36,617 bases of DNA from positions 1 to 36,617 of the forward strand of contig JAPUJS010000024.1 in NCBI GenBank assembly GCA_027296045.1, given 5' to 3'. Source of the DNA: a bacterium. Lineage in GTDB: Bacteria > Latescibacterota > UBA2968. Both the position numbers and the translations under genes were made by a program. Each line of letters starts with the position of its first letter. The first letter of the stretch is position 1. Under the pieces are notes generated by a model. It made no database searches. It was not told the DNA's origin and saw nothing but the letters and a program-made list of their open reading frames with translations. Below, piece after piece: positions 1-9,146 of the stretch.

Positions 1-523
1 GTCGGAATCTACCTTCGGCAACGGCGGCTTTCAGGTTTTCGTTGGTGGCAGCGACGATGCGCAGGTCGGAGGTGAGGTTTTCGGTGCCGCCGATGCGGCG
101 GAAGGTGTGGCTTTCCAGGACATTGAGGATTTTGGCCTGGAGGTCGAGCGGCATCAGGCCGATTTCATCGAGGAAAATGGTGCCGCCGTCTGCAATTTCA
201 AACAGGCCTTTTTTGCGGATCTTGGCGTCTGTAAAAGCGCCTTTTTCATAACCGAAGAGTTCGGCTTCGAGCAGGTTGGCGGGAATGGCGGTGCAGTTGA
301 TCGAAATGAAAGCTTTTTTGGCGCGATGGCTCCGGTGGTGGAGGTTTTGCGCAATCACTTCTTTGCCGGTTCCGCTCTCTCCGGTGATCAGCACCGTGGC
401 GGGAGCATCGGCAATTCGGTCGACCAGTTCAAAGACCGCCTGCATGGCCTGGCTTTTGCCTATAATATGATCGGTTCCCCGAGACGATGGGTCTACCGGG
501 TTTTGAGAACTGGGTTTTTCCAT
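1..523 (-). CDS. Sigma-54-dependent transcriptional activator, AAA+ domain (partial, runs off left edge)
   Basis: Reverse-strand translation from ATG at 523: MEKPSSQNPVDPSSRGTDHIIGKSQAMQAVFELVDRIADAPATVLITGESGTGKEVIAQNLHHRSHRAKKAFISINCTAIPANLLEAELFGYEKGAFTDAKIRKKGLFEIADGGTIFLDEIG... Walker A GESGTGKE, GAFTDA loop, Walker B GTIFLDEIG. Missing from the ORF track because no stop lies in the window. Confidence 0.93.
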   Translation of the reverse strand, partial: MEKPSSQNPVDPSSRGTDHIIGKSQAMQAVFELVDRIADAPATVLITGESGTGKEVIAQNLHHRSHRAKKAFISINCTAIPANLLEAELFGYEKGAFTDAKIRKKGLFEIADGGTIFLDEIGLMPLDLQAKILNVLESHTFRRIGGTENLTSDLRIVAATNENLKAAVAEGRFR

Positions 524-720
524 AGAGGGGAGAGCATACGGAGTTGCTTTTTTAATGTAGGCAGCAGAGATTACAGGAGAAAGCAGACAAGTGCATGCGT
601 CCTCTCTCTGCCAAACACCTGTTATGTGCCACTAGGTATGGTATTTAAGTTTAATAGGCTATCTCCCGAATATCCGATCGGTTCCCCAATGCCCGACGTG
701 TTGTGAACGACAGTTTGTCC

Positions 721-1593
721 TTAATTGGAAAGCGCCTGCTTCATGGTTTCGCCCATATCCGCAGGGCTTTTACACACATGGATGCCGACGGCTTCCAGGG
801 CAGCCATTTTGTCCTCTGCCGATCCCTCTCCTCCCGAAATAATGGCACCCGCATGGCCCATCCGGCGGCCCGGTGGGGCGGTTTGCCCTGCGATGAAACT
901 GACAACTGGTTTGTCGAAGTTGGCTTGAATATAGTTTGCGGCTTCTTCTTCGGCCGAACCGCCGATCTCCCCGATCATGATGACGGCTTCGGTCTCCGGA
1001 TCATCTTTGAACAGTTTGACGCAATCGATAAAATTGGTGCCATTGACCGGGTCGCCTCCGATCCCCACACAGGTGGATTGACCGAATCCGGCTTCTGTGA
1101 GCTGGTAGACGGCTTCGTAGGTCAGGGTGCCGCTTCGAGAAATGACTCCGATACTTCCGGGATGGTGGATATCGCCCGGCATGATGCCAATTTTACACTT
1201 GCCGGGAGAGATCACACCGGGGCAATTGGGCCCGATCAGTCGGGCCGGGGTATCGGCCAGGAAATGCTTGACCCGAACCATATCGAGAACTGGGATATTT
1301 TCGGTGATGCAGATGACCAGGTCCAGGCCCGCATCGGCGGCTTCCAGAATGCCGTCTGCGGCAAAGCGTGGCGGGACAAAACTGACAGATGCGTTGGCGC
1401 CGGTTTCTTGAACCGCATCGGCAACGGTCTCGAAAATCGGGATCCCTTCAAAGTCCTGGCCACCCTTTCCGGGGGTGACTCCGGCCACGACCTGGGTGCC
1501 ATATTCAACCATTTGGGTGGTGTGAAAAGACCCTTCTCCGCCGGTAATCCCCTGTACGACGAGACGGGTATTTTGATCAATCAGGATACTCAT
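721..1593 (-). CDS. sucD: Succinyl-CoA synthetase (ADP-forming) alpha subunit
   Basis: 290 aa; [45 protein letters not shown]..., [11 protein letters not shown], active-site region [21 protein letters not shown]. Confidence 0.97.
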   Translation of the reverse strand: MSILIDQNTRLVVQGITGGEGSFHTTQMVEYGTQVVAGVTPGKGGQDFEGIPIFETVADAVQETGANASVSFVPPRFAADGILEAADAGLDLVICITENIPVLDMVRVKHFLADTPARLIGPNCPGVISPGKCKIGIMPGDIHHPGSIGVISRSGTLTYEAVYQLTEAGFGQSTCVGIGGDPVNGTNFIDCVKLFKDDPETEAVIMIGEIGGSAEEEAANYIQANFDKPVVSFIAGQTAPPGRRMGHAGAIISGGEGSAEDKMAALEAVGIHVCKSPADMGETMKQALSN

Positions 1594-1607
1594 GACAGTT
1601 CCACAAT

Positions 1608-2294
1608 TTAGAGGGGTTGGGGCTCAATACGCTCTTCTAGCGTTCCGTCGGTTTTACCAATGACAATCCGGTGTGCCAGATGGACAAAAAGCCCGGTTTC
1701 TACGACACCGCAAATAGACCGGATCTGGGTTTCCAGAGCGGGCGGATCGTCGATGCGACCAAAAGGGCAGTCCAGGATCAGATTGCCGTTGTCTGTCTGA
1801 AAAGGCGTGTTCTCCTGCATTCTTCTCAAGACCGGGTCACAACCCAGGTCGGCCAGGCGATTTCGAGTGGCTTCCCAGCCAAACGGGACGACCTCGACGG
1901 GCAGGGGAAATGCGCCCAGGCGATCTTTGAGCTTGGACTCATCGGCAACGATAATTTGCACCCGGGTGGCCGAAGCGACGATTTTTTCCCGCAACAGGGC
2001 ACCGCCTCCGCCCTTGGTCAAATGGAAGGCCGGGTCCACTTCGTCTGCCCCATCAATGGTGAGGTCAATTTGGGTGACCTGGGAGAAGTCGGTTAACGGG
2101 ATGCCCTCTTCTTCGGCCTGCATTCTGGACTGCTCGGAGGTGGGAATGCACCGGATGGTCAACCCTTGGCGGATTCGTTCTCCCAGTTTTTGGATGGCAT
2201 AAAAGGCCGTAGAGCCGGTACCCAGCCCAACGACCATGCCATTTTCGACGTATTCGGTTGCCCGTTCGCCGGCCAATTGTTTGGGATTGGACAT
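1608..2294 (-). CDS. rpiA: Ribose-5-phosphate isomerase A
   Basis: 228 aa; [64 protein letters not shown]. Confidence 0.96.
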   Translation of the reverse strand: MSNPKQLAGERATEYVENGMVVGLGTGSTAFYAIQKLGERIRQGLTIRCIPTSEQSRMQAEEEGIPLTDFSQVTQIDLTIDGADEVDPAFHLTKGGGGALLREKIVASATRVQIIVADESKLKDRLGAFPLPVEVVPFGWEATRNRLADLGCDPVLRRMQENTPFQTDNGNLILDCPFGRIDDPPALETQIRSICGVVETGLFVHLAHRIVIGKTDGTLEERIEPQPL

Positions 2295-2503
2295 GGGTAA
2301 AATTTGCAGTAGGTACTTGATATATCTAAAGAAACGTGAATTGAGTAAGCCAGAAGATAAGCATTAAACTGCCTTTTAGCAACGATTTTCAGGTCTTTTG
2401 TCCGGGGCGACATTCTTCACTTGAAATTTGGCTTCTTTTTGGATATACATATAGGGACACGTTTGAAGCCAGACTTTTCATTCTGAATCTAAGGAAGATG
2501 CAT

Positions 2504-3352
2504 ATGGCCTACACAACACTGGAAGATTTTTTTGGAGATATCGTGGGAAAAGCCCGTCGGGGACAGGACGTCTCGGAGGCAAGCCTGACCGGGGCGGCAA
2601 ACTTGACCTCCAGCCAAATGGGTCAGATTGAATCGTATGCGTTGACACCCGAAGACGATCGGATCCGGGCCTTGGCCGAGGTGCTCAATCTAGATGGGGA
2701 TAAACTGGTGGAGGTGGCTCGAGGCTGGGTGCCCGAACGGCCCAATGAGCCTTATGAAGACGATACGACGGCTGTGGACCGTCTGATTTTGGATGCTGGA
2801 ATGGAAGTCAATTGTTATATTTTAAAATGCAAAAGGTCCGGAGAGGGTGCGGTCCTTGATCCGGGGGGGCAGCCCGGTCGTATTTTGGGGTTGATTGACC
2901 AGATGCAGGTCCGGATCACCCATATTTTGCTCACCCATGGCCATGGCGATCATGTAGGGGCTTTGCAGGCTGTTGCAGACCATACGGGGGCACCGGTTTA
3001 TGGCTGTGAGCGGGATTTTGGTCTGATGCGGGGTTTGCAGCGCCTGGTTGCCGAGTCGGTGGATGAAGGCTGGGGAACCCAGGTGGGCCAGTTGGAGGTC
3101 GAGGCGGTCCATTTACCGGGGCACACACCCGGGGGCATCGGCTATGGCACGGGTGGGGTTTTCTTTTCCGGCGATGCCCTGTTTGCAGGCTCTCTGGGAG
3201 GTGCCCGGGGCGCTGCGTATACGGGCCAGATTGAGGCGGTGTGGACAAAGGTGCTGTCCCGGGATGGAGCGGTCCGAATTTTCCCCGGCCATGGGCCTTT
3301 GACAACAGTCGCCGAAGAACGGGCGCACAATCCCTATTTTGTGTCGGACTAA
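2504..3352 (+). CDS. MBL-fold hydrolase (glyoxalase II-like) with N-terminal XRE/HTH-like region
   Basis: THGHGDHVGAL, LPGHTPGGIGYG, FFSGDALFAGS, FPGHGPLTT metal-binding motifs; N-terminus SEASLTGAANLTSSQMGQIESYALTPEDDRIRALAEVLNLDGDKL resembles an XRE-type HTH. ATG 2504 has better SD spacing (aaggaag) than ATG 2498. Confidence 0.85.
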   Translation: MAYTTLEDFFGDIVGKARRGQDVSEASLTGAANLTSSQMGQIESYALTPEDDRIRALAEVLNLDGDKLVEVARGWVPERPNEPYEDDTTAVDRLILDAGMEVNCYILKCKRSGEGAVLDPGGQPGRILGLIDQMQVRITHILLTHGHGDHVGALQAVADHTGAPVYGCERDFGLMRGLQRLVAESVDEGWGTQVGQLEVEAVHLPGHTPGGIGYGTGGVFFSGDALFAGSLGGARGAAYTGQIEAVWTKVLSRDGAVRIFPGHGPLTTVAEERAHNPYFVSD

Positions 3353-3354
3353 AA

Positions 3355-3386
3355 AAACGGCCGAACCGAGTTTCGGTTGGCCGTTT
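3355..3386 (+). terminator. Hairpin terminator after the MBL hydrolase gene
   Basis: AAACGGCC-g-AACCGA-GTT-TCGGTT-GGCCGTTT directly after the stop codon; A-tract on one side, TTT on the other. Confidence 0.7.
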
Positions 3387-3417
3387 CAGACACCATGTTT
3401 GAAGGATCGGGAAGGTT

Positions 3418-3717
3418 CTAGAACGTCTCGGCAGGATAGGCCAGAAGGGACACTTCCTCTTCCGAGAGCAGGATTGGGGATTCCTGATCGTTGAGGGGAA
3501 GCGACAGCGAGTTGTTCTGCTCCGTTTGCTCATGAGCGGTCACCTCGCCCCAGCGACCAATGGCCCGACAGATGTTTTCGACCGCATGTTTTCGCCGTTC
3601 CAGTTGGGAGAGCAAATCCCGAAGGTATTCAATGCGGTCGGTCAGGTCTTTCGCCTCTTCCAGGGCAGCTTCCAGGGTTTCCTGGTACAGGGCCGAGTGA
3701 TCGTTTATTTCTACCAT
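3418..3717 (-). CDS. Small predicted coiled-coil protein, function unknown
   Basis: MVEINDHSALYQETLEAALEEAKDLTDRIEYLRDLLSQLERRKHAVENICRAIGRW...; SD-like AAGGA upstream of ATG 3717; the track start at 3777 lies inside a palindrome and is less likely. Confidence 0.6.
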   Translation of the reverse strand: MVEINDHSALYQETLEAALEEAKDLTDRIEYLRDLLSQLERRKHAVENICRAIGRWGEVTAHEQTEQNNSLSLPLNDQESPILLSEEEVSLLAYPAETF

Positions 3718-3762
3718 AACTAAGGTTTCCTTATAAGGACCCCGACGGTTTGGGTTTGAGAC

Positions 3763-3794
3763 AAACAAATAGAACATAAGCGTTCTATTTGTTT
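3763..3794. promoter_or_regulatory. Perfect 13-bp inverted repeat upstream of the 3418-3717 gene (candidate operator)
   Basis: AAACAAATAGAAC-ataagc-GTTCTATTTGTTT in an AT-rich intergenic region. Confidence 0.5.
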
Positions 3795-4054
3795 AAAGTC
3801 AAGGCCAAAAAGGGGTTCCAGACCAAACGACTTTAAAAATTCTGACAGAACTTAAGCCGTGAATTTCTGCAACCTTCACGGTTTTCAGGCATTTAAAATT
3901 ATAATGCGGACGATTTTGGGGCGTTGGGTGAGAAGGTCAGGTGTTGTATTTTGTATCTATTTTGGTTGTTGATTTGGTCTGGTTGTTGTAGATTTTATCT
4001 GGCGCCAGTCGCCCCTATTCTTAATATATGGTAAGTTGAGTAAAGGCCGGCACC

Positions 4055-7000
4055 TTGGACCCTATGCATAAGGAGCACAGGATGGCCCGTTGGAAACGGT
4101 TTTGGACGATGGCAGTTTTGTTGGGTTTGCTGGGAAGTTCAGCCGGATATGCTCAGGAGTATTTTGGGAAAAATAAGGTGAATTATACCGGATACGATTG
4201 GCATTATATTGAGAGCGAACACTTTATTATTTATTTTGATGTAGGCTCTCAGGATCTGGCCGAATTTGTGGCCAAAGAATCTGAACGCTCGCTGGTGCAA
4301 ATCGAGAAGACCCTGAAATATACCATGAAGCAGCGCTATCCCATTGTGATTTATAACTCTCACAATGGGTTTTCTGTGACCAATATTACCGGGGGTGAGG
4401 GCTCGGAGTTTACCGGGGGGTTCACCGAGTTTGCCCAGGGTCGAGTGGTCATTCCATTTACCGGATCGTATGAAGATTTGCGGCATGTGATTCACCACGA
4501 GCTTGTCCATTCCGTGACCATCGAGTTGTGGACCGGGGGTGGTTGGTTGGGATCGTTGGTCACCCAGACGGCCACTTTGCCGCCGTTGTGGATTGCCGAA
4601 GGGATTGCCGAATATGTGTCGCAAGGCGGCTGGGTCAGGCAGCACGACAATTTTATGCGGGATGCGACCATTACCGGGTATGTACCGACCATCGAAATGA
4701 TGTCGTATAGCTATTTTGCCTATCCCGGAGGCAACTCGGTCTTTTATATGGTCGAACAAGAATACGGGAAGGACAAAGTCGCTGAATTCATCTCTTCCTT
4801 CAAAACGGCCAAAACGCCGGACAAGGCGCTCAAGGCTTCTCTGGGGTTTGGGCTGGAAGAGTTGGACGAGAAATGGCATTTGTGGTTGAAACGGCAGTAT
4901 TGGAATGAAATTAATATGCACAATACGCCAGGAGAGATTGCCAAAAACCTGACGGATCGAGAAGAAGGGCGCAATGCCTACAATGTGGCGCCCACGTTTT
5001 CGCCACAAGGCGATAAGATCGCCTATTTGTCGGACCAGGAAAGTACCTTTGATATCCACCTGATGTCGGCCATCGACGGCAAGGCCCTGGGCCGGTTGGT
5101 CGAGGGGGAAAAGTCGTCTGACTTTGAATCCATGTTTGTGCTGAGACCCGGATTTACCTGGTCTCCCGACGGGAGGCAGATTGCGTTTGCTGCCAAGTCG
5201 AACAACAAAAATACGCTGTATATCCTGGAAGTGAAAAAGAAGAAAATTCGAAAACGGTTCAAGTTTGACCTGGATGGGTTATTTGAACCGACCTGGTCCC
5301 CGGACGGCAAGCGGATCGCCGTGGCGGGGATCAAAGACGGGTGGTCGGACATTTTTATTGTGAACCTGGACGACGATTCTCTCACCCGTGTGACCTCTGA
5401 CCCCTATGACGAGCGACACCTGGAGTGGTCGCCCAACGGGGAATGGATTGCAATGAGTTCCGACCGGCCCGATACCAATTTGGTTTACGACGGGAAAAAG
5501 GATTTCTCATTTGGGCAATACGATATTTTTGTACTTCGGCCCGATGGCACGGAAATCCGCCGGGTGGTGGCCAACGACGAGGCCGACGACCGGCATCCAG
5601 CCTGGGGGGCAAACAGCAAAGAACTGGCCTATGTGTCCGACCGGACCGGTGTGGGAAATATCTACATTGCCAACCTGGACAGTGTCGGAGTTGTCCATCC
5701 GATTACCAATTTGCTTTCCAGCGCCCAGTATATTGACTGGTCGGCCGACGGGAAGAAGATCACTTTTACGGCCTTTAACAAGGGTGCGCTGGATATTTTT
5801 GTGCTCAAAAATCCTGCCGAAAACCGCAAAAGCCTGGCCGATTTGCCGATGACCCGGCTGGTGAAGCGGATCAAGGGGATTGACGAGAAGACCTTTGTGG
5901 AGCGTCAAAAAGAGCAGATCAAGGCCGAAGAGGAAATGGCTGAAAAGGCCGAAGAAAAAGAGGCCGAGGAAATGACGGCAGAAGCGGGTGACTCCACCTC
6001 GGTTGCCAAAAAAGAAGAGCCCGAGCAGAAGGTGGAGCAGTGGATCTCTGACCAGACGGAACTGGCTGCAGCAGAAGCAAAGGCCAACGGAACGGATGCA
6101 GAGAACGGGGAAGAGGATACCGACGACGGGATGGAACCCTCCGATTCGCCTGGGTTGAAAAACTTGGGCGAACGTGAGTTTACCGTGAAGAAGTACAAAA
6201 TTAAATTTAAGCCCGAACTATTTGGCGCCCAGGCCGGTTTTGATACCTTTTATGGGGTCAGCAGTTTTGTCACCTTGTCGATGAGCGACGTGATGGGCGA
6301 CCACCGGGCCACGCTGTTGACCAGTTTGAATTTTTCGCTCAAAGACTCGTATCTTCTGTTTAGCTACGAGTATTTGAAGCGTCAAACCAATTATACCGGA
6401 CAGTTGTTCCATTTCCGAAGCTATTTCTACAGCAATAATATCTTGCATGCCGACCGCTTTTTTGGCGTGGCAGGTACAGCCGAAAAGCCCTTCAACCGAT
6501 TCAGCCGGGCCGAACTCAGCGCACGGTTTATTTCCATTGACCGGGAACGGTTGAGTTTTACGAACAATCCGTTCATCCGGGGGGGATTCAACGGGATTGG
6601 GGGAGAGCGCGGCACCCGGGTGGATCGTTTGGGCGCGGCCATCGGCGAGATGACCCTGGTCACGGATACGACTCTTCGAAACCTGTTCGGTCCTGTAGAC
6701 GGCCGTCGGGCGCGGTTGTCGTTTGAAGGCAGCGGTGTGGGAATGAAGTTTGCGACCTTCCAGCTGGACTATCGAAAATATATCCGGATGCTGCGAGAAT
6801 ATACCCTTTCCATCCGGTTGGCCGGAGGCACCAGCTATGGAAGGAACAGTTCGGTGTTTTTCATTGGGGGTGTGAACAACCCGGTGAACCCGACTTTTTC
6901 CACCATCGCCCAGGTCGATCAGAGCCGACTGTTTTTGTCCAACTACATTTGGCCACTTCGCGGGGCCGACCTGTTGGAGATGGCCGGCAACTCCTTTGTG

Positions 7001-7315
7001 CTGACCAACGTGTCGTTCCGCTTCCCGTTGATCCGCCAGCTGGCAATGGGGTGGCCGCTTCCGTTCTATTTCCAAAACGTGGAAGGCGAGTTGTTTATGG
7101 ATGTGGGAAGCGCCTTTGAACGCGGCAATTTTGATCCGTGGGAGCAGCGAGACGGCGGGTTCGAGTTGCGGGATCTGGTTGCCGGATACGGGTTTGGAGT
7201 GCGTGTCAACCTGGGCTATTTCCTGTTCCGCTATGATATCGCCTGGCCCACCGATTTTGCCGAATCGTTCCATCCCAAACAATATTTCTCGATTGACTTT
7301 ACCGGGATGTTCTAA
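4055..7315 (+). CDS. Outer-membrane-type fusion: gluzincin-like metallopeptidase domain + TolB/WD40-like propeller + BamA/D15-like C-terminal barrel
   Basis: Signal peptide (RWKRFWTMAVLLGLLGSSAGYAQ); HHELVHSVTIELW plus WIAEGIAEYVS; repeated TolB motifs (APTFSPQGDKIAYLSD, FTWSPDGRQIAFAAKS, PTWSPDGKRIAVAG, LEWSPNGEWIAMSSD, PAWGANSKELAYVSD, IDWSADGKKITFTA); Glu/Lys-rich linker; beta-rich C-terminus ending FSIDFTGMF. Confidence 0.87.
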   Translation: MDPMHKEHRMARWKRFWTMAVLLGLLGSSAGYAQEYFGKNKVNYTGYDWHYIESEHFIIYFDVGSQDLAEFVAKESERSLVQIEKTLKYTMKQRYPIVIYNSHNGFSVTNITGGEGSEFTGGFTEFAQGRVVIPFTGSYEDLRHVIHHELVHSVTIELWTGGGWLGSLVTQTATLPPLWIAEGIAEYVSQGGWVRQHDNFMRDATITGYVPTIEMMSYSYFAYPGGNSVFYMVEQEYGKDKVAEFISSFKTAKTPDKALKASLGFGLEELDEKWHLWLKRQYWNEINMHNTPGEIAKNLTDREEGRNAYNVAPTFSPQGDKIAYLSDQESTFDIHLMSAIDGKALGRLVEGEKSSDFESMFVLRPGFTWSPDGRQIAFAAKSNNKNTLYILEVKKKKIRKRFKFDLDGLFEPTWSPDGKRIAVAGIKDGWSDIFIVNLDDDSLTRVTSDPYDERHLEWSPNGEWIAMSSDRPDTNLVYDGKKDFSFGQYDIFVLRPDGTEIRRVVANDEADDRHPAWGANSKELAYVSDRTGVGNIYIANLDSVGVVHPITNLLSSAQYIDWSADGKKITFTAFNKGALDIFVLKNPAENRKSLADLPMTRLVKRIKGIDEKTFVERQKEQIKAEEEMAEKAEEKEAEEMTAEAGDSTSVAKKEEPEQKVEQWISDQTELAAAEAKANGTDAENGEEDTDDGMEPSDSPGLKNLGEREFTVKKYKIKFKPELFGAQAGFDTFYGVSSFVTLSMSDVMGDHRATLLTSLNFSLKDSYLLFSYEYLKRQTNYTGQLFHFRSYFYSNNILHADRFFGVAGTAEKPFNRFSRAELSARFISIDRERLSFTNNPFIRGGFNGIGGERGTRVDRLGAAIGEMTLVTDTTLRNLFGPVDGRRARLSFEGSGVGMKFATFQLDYRKYIRMLREYTLSIRLAGGTSYGRNSSVFFIGGVNNPVNPTFSTIAQVDQSRLFLSNYIWPLRGADLLEMAGNSFVLTNVSFRFPLIRQLAMGWPLPFYFQNVEGELFMDVGSAFERGNFDPWEQRDGGFELRDLVAGYGFGVRVNLGYFLFRYDIAWPTDFAESFHPKQYFSIDFTGMF

Positions 7316-7405
7316 AAGCAGGACCCCCTTCCCAAAAGCCAGAAAGCAGGAGTCGGTTCTCGCCTTCTCCTGTTTTCTGTGTACCAGGCAAAGAGAGCTT
7401 GGGTA

Positions 7406-7606
7406 ATGTTTCAACGCGAATGGAAACGGTGTCCGTATTGCAGGGAAAAGATTCGGCGAGAGGCCATCAAGTGCCGATATTGCGGTCTGTTTCTGAAAGA
7501 GGACGCAGGGGGTGAGGTGTGCTGGCTATGCCGGGCGTTAATGGCGATTTCCGGACTGATTCTTCTGGCGGGCCTGGGCGTTTTTATTTGGCAAAGTGGA
7601 TATTGA
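7406..7606 (+). CDS. Zinc-ribbon single-pass membrane protein
   Basis: MFQREWKRCPYCREKIRREAIKCRYCGLFLKE... followed by hydrophobic ALMAISGLILLAGLGVFIW. Confidence 0.7.
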   Translation: MFQREWKRCPYCREKIRREAIKCRYCGLFLKEDAGGEVCWLCRALMAISGLILLAGLGVFIWQSGY

Positions 7607-7683
7607 TCTCAGACGATTGTCTGTGTATCTTACAAGGGTGTGAGAAAATCGATGGTATCCCGAACCTTTTTCCCCAGGTGCAT

Positions 7684-7998
7684 ATGACTGCGAAAGCATG
7701 TTATTTGGAAGGGCTGCAAAAGATTGCTGCCCATGAGTTGGATGCAGCAGTAGAGGCGTTTCAAAAGGCGGTGGAAGCCGATGACACCTTTCACATTGGC
7801 TATTTGGGCTGGGCACAGGCTCTGGATCGGCAGGGAAAGGTGGATGAGGCGATTGTGCAGGTGAAAAAAGCAATTGAGATCATGCCCGACGATGCACTCG
7901 CCCATACCAGCCTCTCGCGGTTGTATCAGCAAAAGGATATGATTCCAGAGGCAGAAGCAGAAATGGCCATCTCCCAGCGGCTTTCTGCGAAGGGGTAA
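7684..7998 (+). CDS. TPR-repeat protein
   Basis: MTAKACYLEGLQKIAAHELDAAVEAFQKAVEADDTFHIGYLGWAQALDRQGKVDEAIVQVKKAIEIMPDDALAHTSLSRLYQQKDMIPEAEAE; repeated TPR signature. Confidence 0.75.
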   Translation: MTAKACYLEGLQKIAAHELDAAVEAFQKAVEADDTFHIGYLGWAQALDRQGKVDEAIVQVKKAIEIMPDDALAHTSLSRLYQQKDMIPEAEAEMAISQRLSAKG

Positions 7999-8047
7999 GG
8001 GGAGCCAAGGGAGAAGATATTGTTGCTAAAGCTTGTCCGCGCTTTTT

Positions 8048-9067
8048 TTATGTATCCGAAAGGTTTTTGGGGGATTTTCGCGCCCAGAAAAGCCGGATCA
8101 AACCGGGGCCGCCCAGAATCAAAAAAGAAAGCATCGTGAGGCCGTGCATGACAGTGGCAAATGCAGCGGCCTCTGTTTTTTGAACCCCAAAGAACTGTGT
8201 AAGCGCTTGGGTGCAAAAGAAATGATAGGTCCCTGTTCCCCCTGGGGTCGGAATGATCACGCCTATGGTGCCGATGATCAGCACAACAAGGGCATCCAGG
8301 ACGCCCAGACGGTGGATTTCCTGAAATTGAAAGGCAAACAAGGATGCATAAACGGACATCAGATAGCAGAGATTGAGAAGAACCGTTGAGAAGAAGATGC
8401 CCAGATAGGCTGAGACAGATTGTACGGATCTGATGCCGAGAAGAAAATTTTGAAGCAAGTTTACAAAACGGGTGGCCAGGGGACGGGAAAATCGGCCCAA
8501 AAGGCGTTCAATCGGAGGGAGGGCTCGGGTGCCGTAGATGGACAGAATAATCAACAGAATGAGCAAAGCAACCAGGCCGATCAAGGTTAACAAGCTGATA
8601 TATTCCAGGCCTGGAAATACCCGGGCGATTTTGTCGCGGGAAATCAGCAAGACGACGCCGAAAAGCAGGAAGAAGGCCACCAGGTCCAGGGCGCGTTCGA
8701 TGACAACCGTTGCCAGCAGGGCACTGAGGGAAAGGTCGTGGGCCTGTTTGATGGGGACCAGTCGGGCCACTTCTCCCGCTCTGGGGAAGATGCTATTGCC
8801 GGCATAGCCAATGATCACGGCTTTGACGGCTTGCCAGAGTGTGATCTTCTTCGAGATCGGGGCCAATAAGATGAGCCAGCGCCAGGCCCGGGGGAGATTG
8901 GACAGGTGTATAATGAGGATGCCGACCAAAAGCCAGGCCGGGTTGGCCTGCCAAATGGCCTGCCGGAGCGGGTGCCATTCCACATTTTGAAATGCTAAAT
9001 AGAAAAAAAACAGCGCCAGGCCCAGACTGAGGGCAAGCTTGAGGAAAGTTTTCAACTTAGGGGACAA
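8048..9067 (-). CDS. Flippase-like / lysylphosphatidylglycerol synthase TM-region family protein
   Basis: 339 aa, multi-pass; VEWHPLRQAIWQANPAWLLVGILIIHLSNLPRAWRWLILL, GYAGNSIFPRAGEVARLVPI, VVIERALDLVAFFLLFG, IPTPGGTGTYHFF. Confidence 0.82.
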   Translation of the reverse strand: MSPKLKTFLKLALSLGLALFFFYLAFQNVEWHPLRQAIWQANPAWLLVGILIIHLSNLPRAWRWLILLAPISKKITLWQAVKAVIIGYAGNSIFPRAGEVARLVPIKQAHDLSLSALLATVVIERALDLVAFFLLFGVVLLISRDKIARVFPGLEYISLLTLIGLVALLILLIILSIYGTRALPPIERLLGRFSRPLATRFVNLLQNFLLGIRSVQSVSAYLGIFFSTVLLNLCYLMSVYASLFAFQFQEIHRLGVLDALVVLIIGTIGVIIPTPGGTGTYHFFCTQALTQFFGVQKTEAAAFATVMHGLTMLSFLILGGPGLIRLFWARKSPKNLSDT

Positions 9068-9146
9068 AGAAGCGTCCTGTCTGAAGGGAAGTTTTGGGTT
9101 CTCCGTTCTGCGTTTTACACAACCCGGACCCGAAACTTTTTTGCAA

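Noticed and set aside
703-1611. 302-aa plus-strand ORF opposite sucD
   Set aside because: Antisense shadow of a clearly recognisable sucD; its translation resembles no known family.
6218-7414. 398-aa minus ORF opposite the barrel region
   Set aside because: Antisense to a convincing coding sequence with signal peptide and domain motifs; no motifs of its own.
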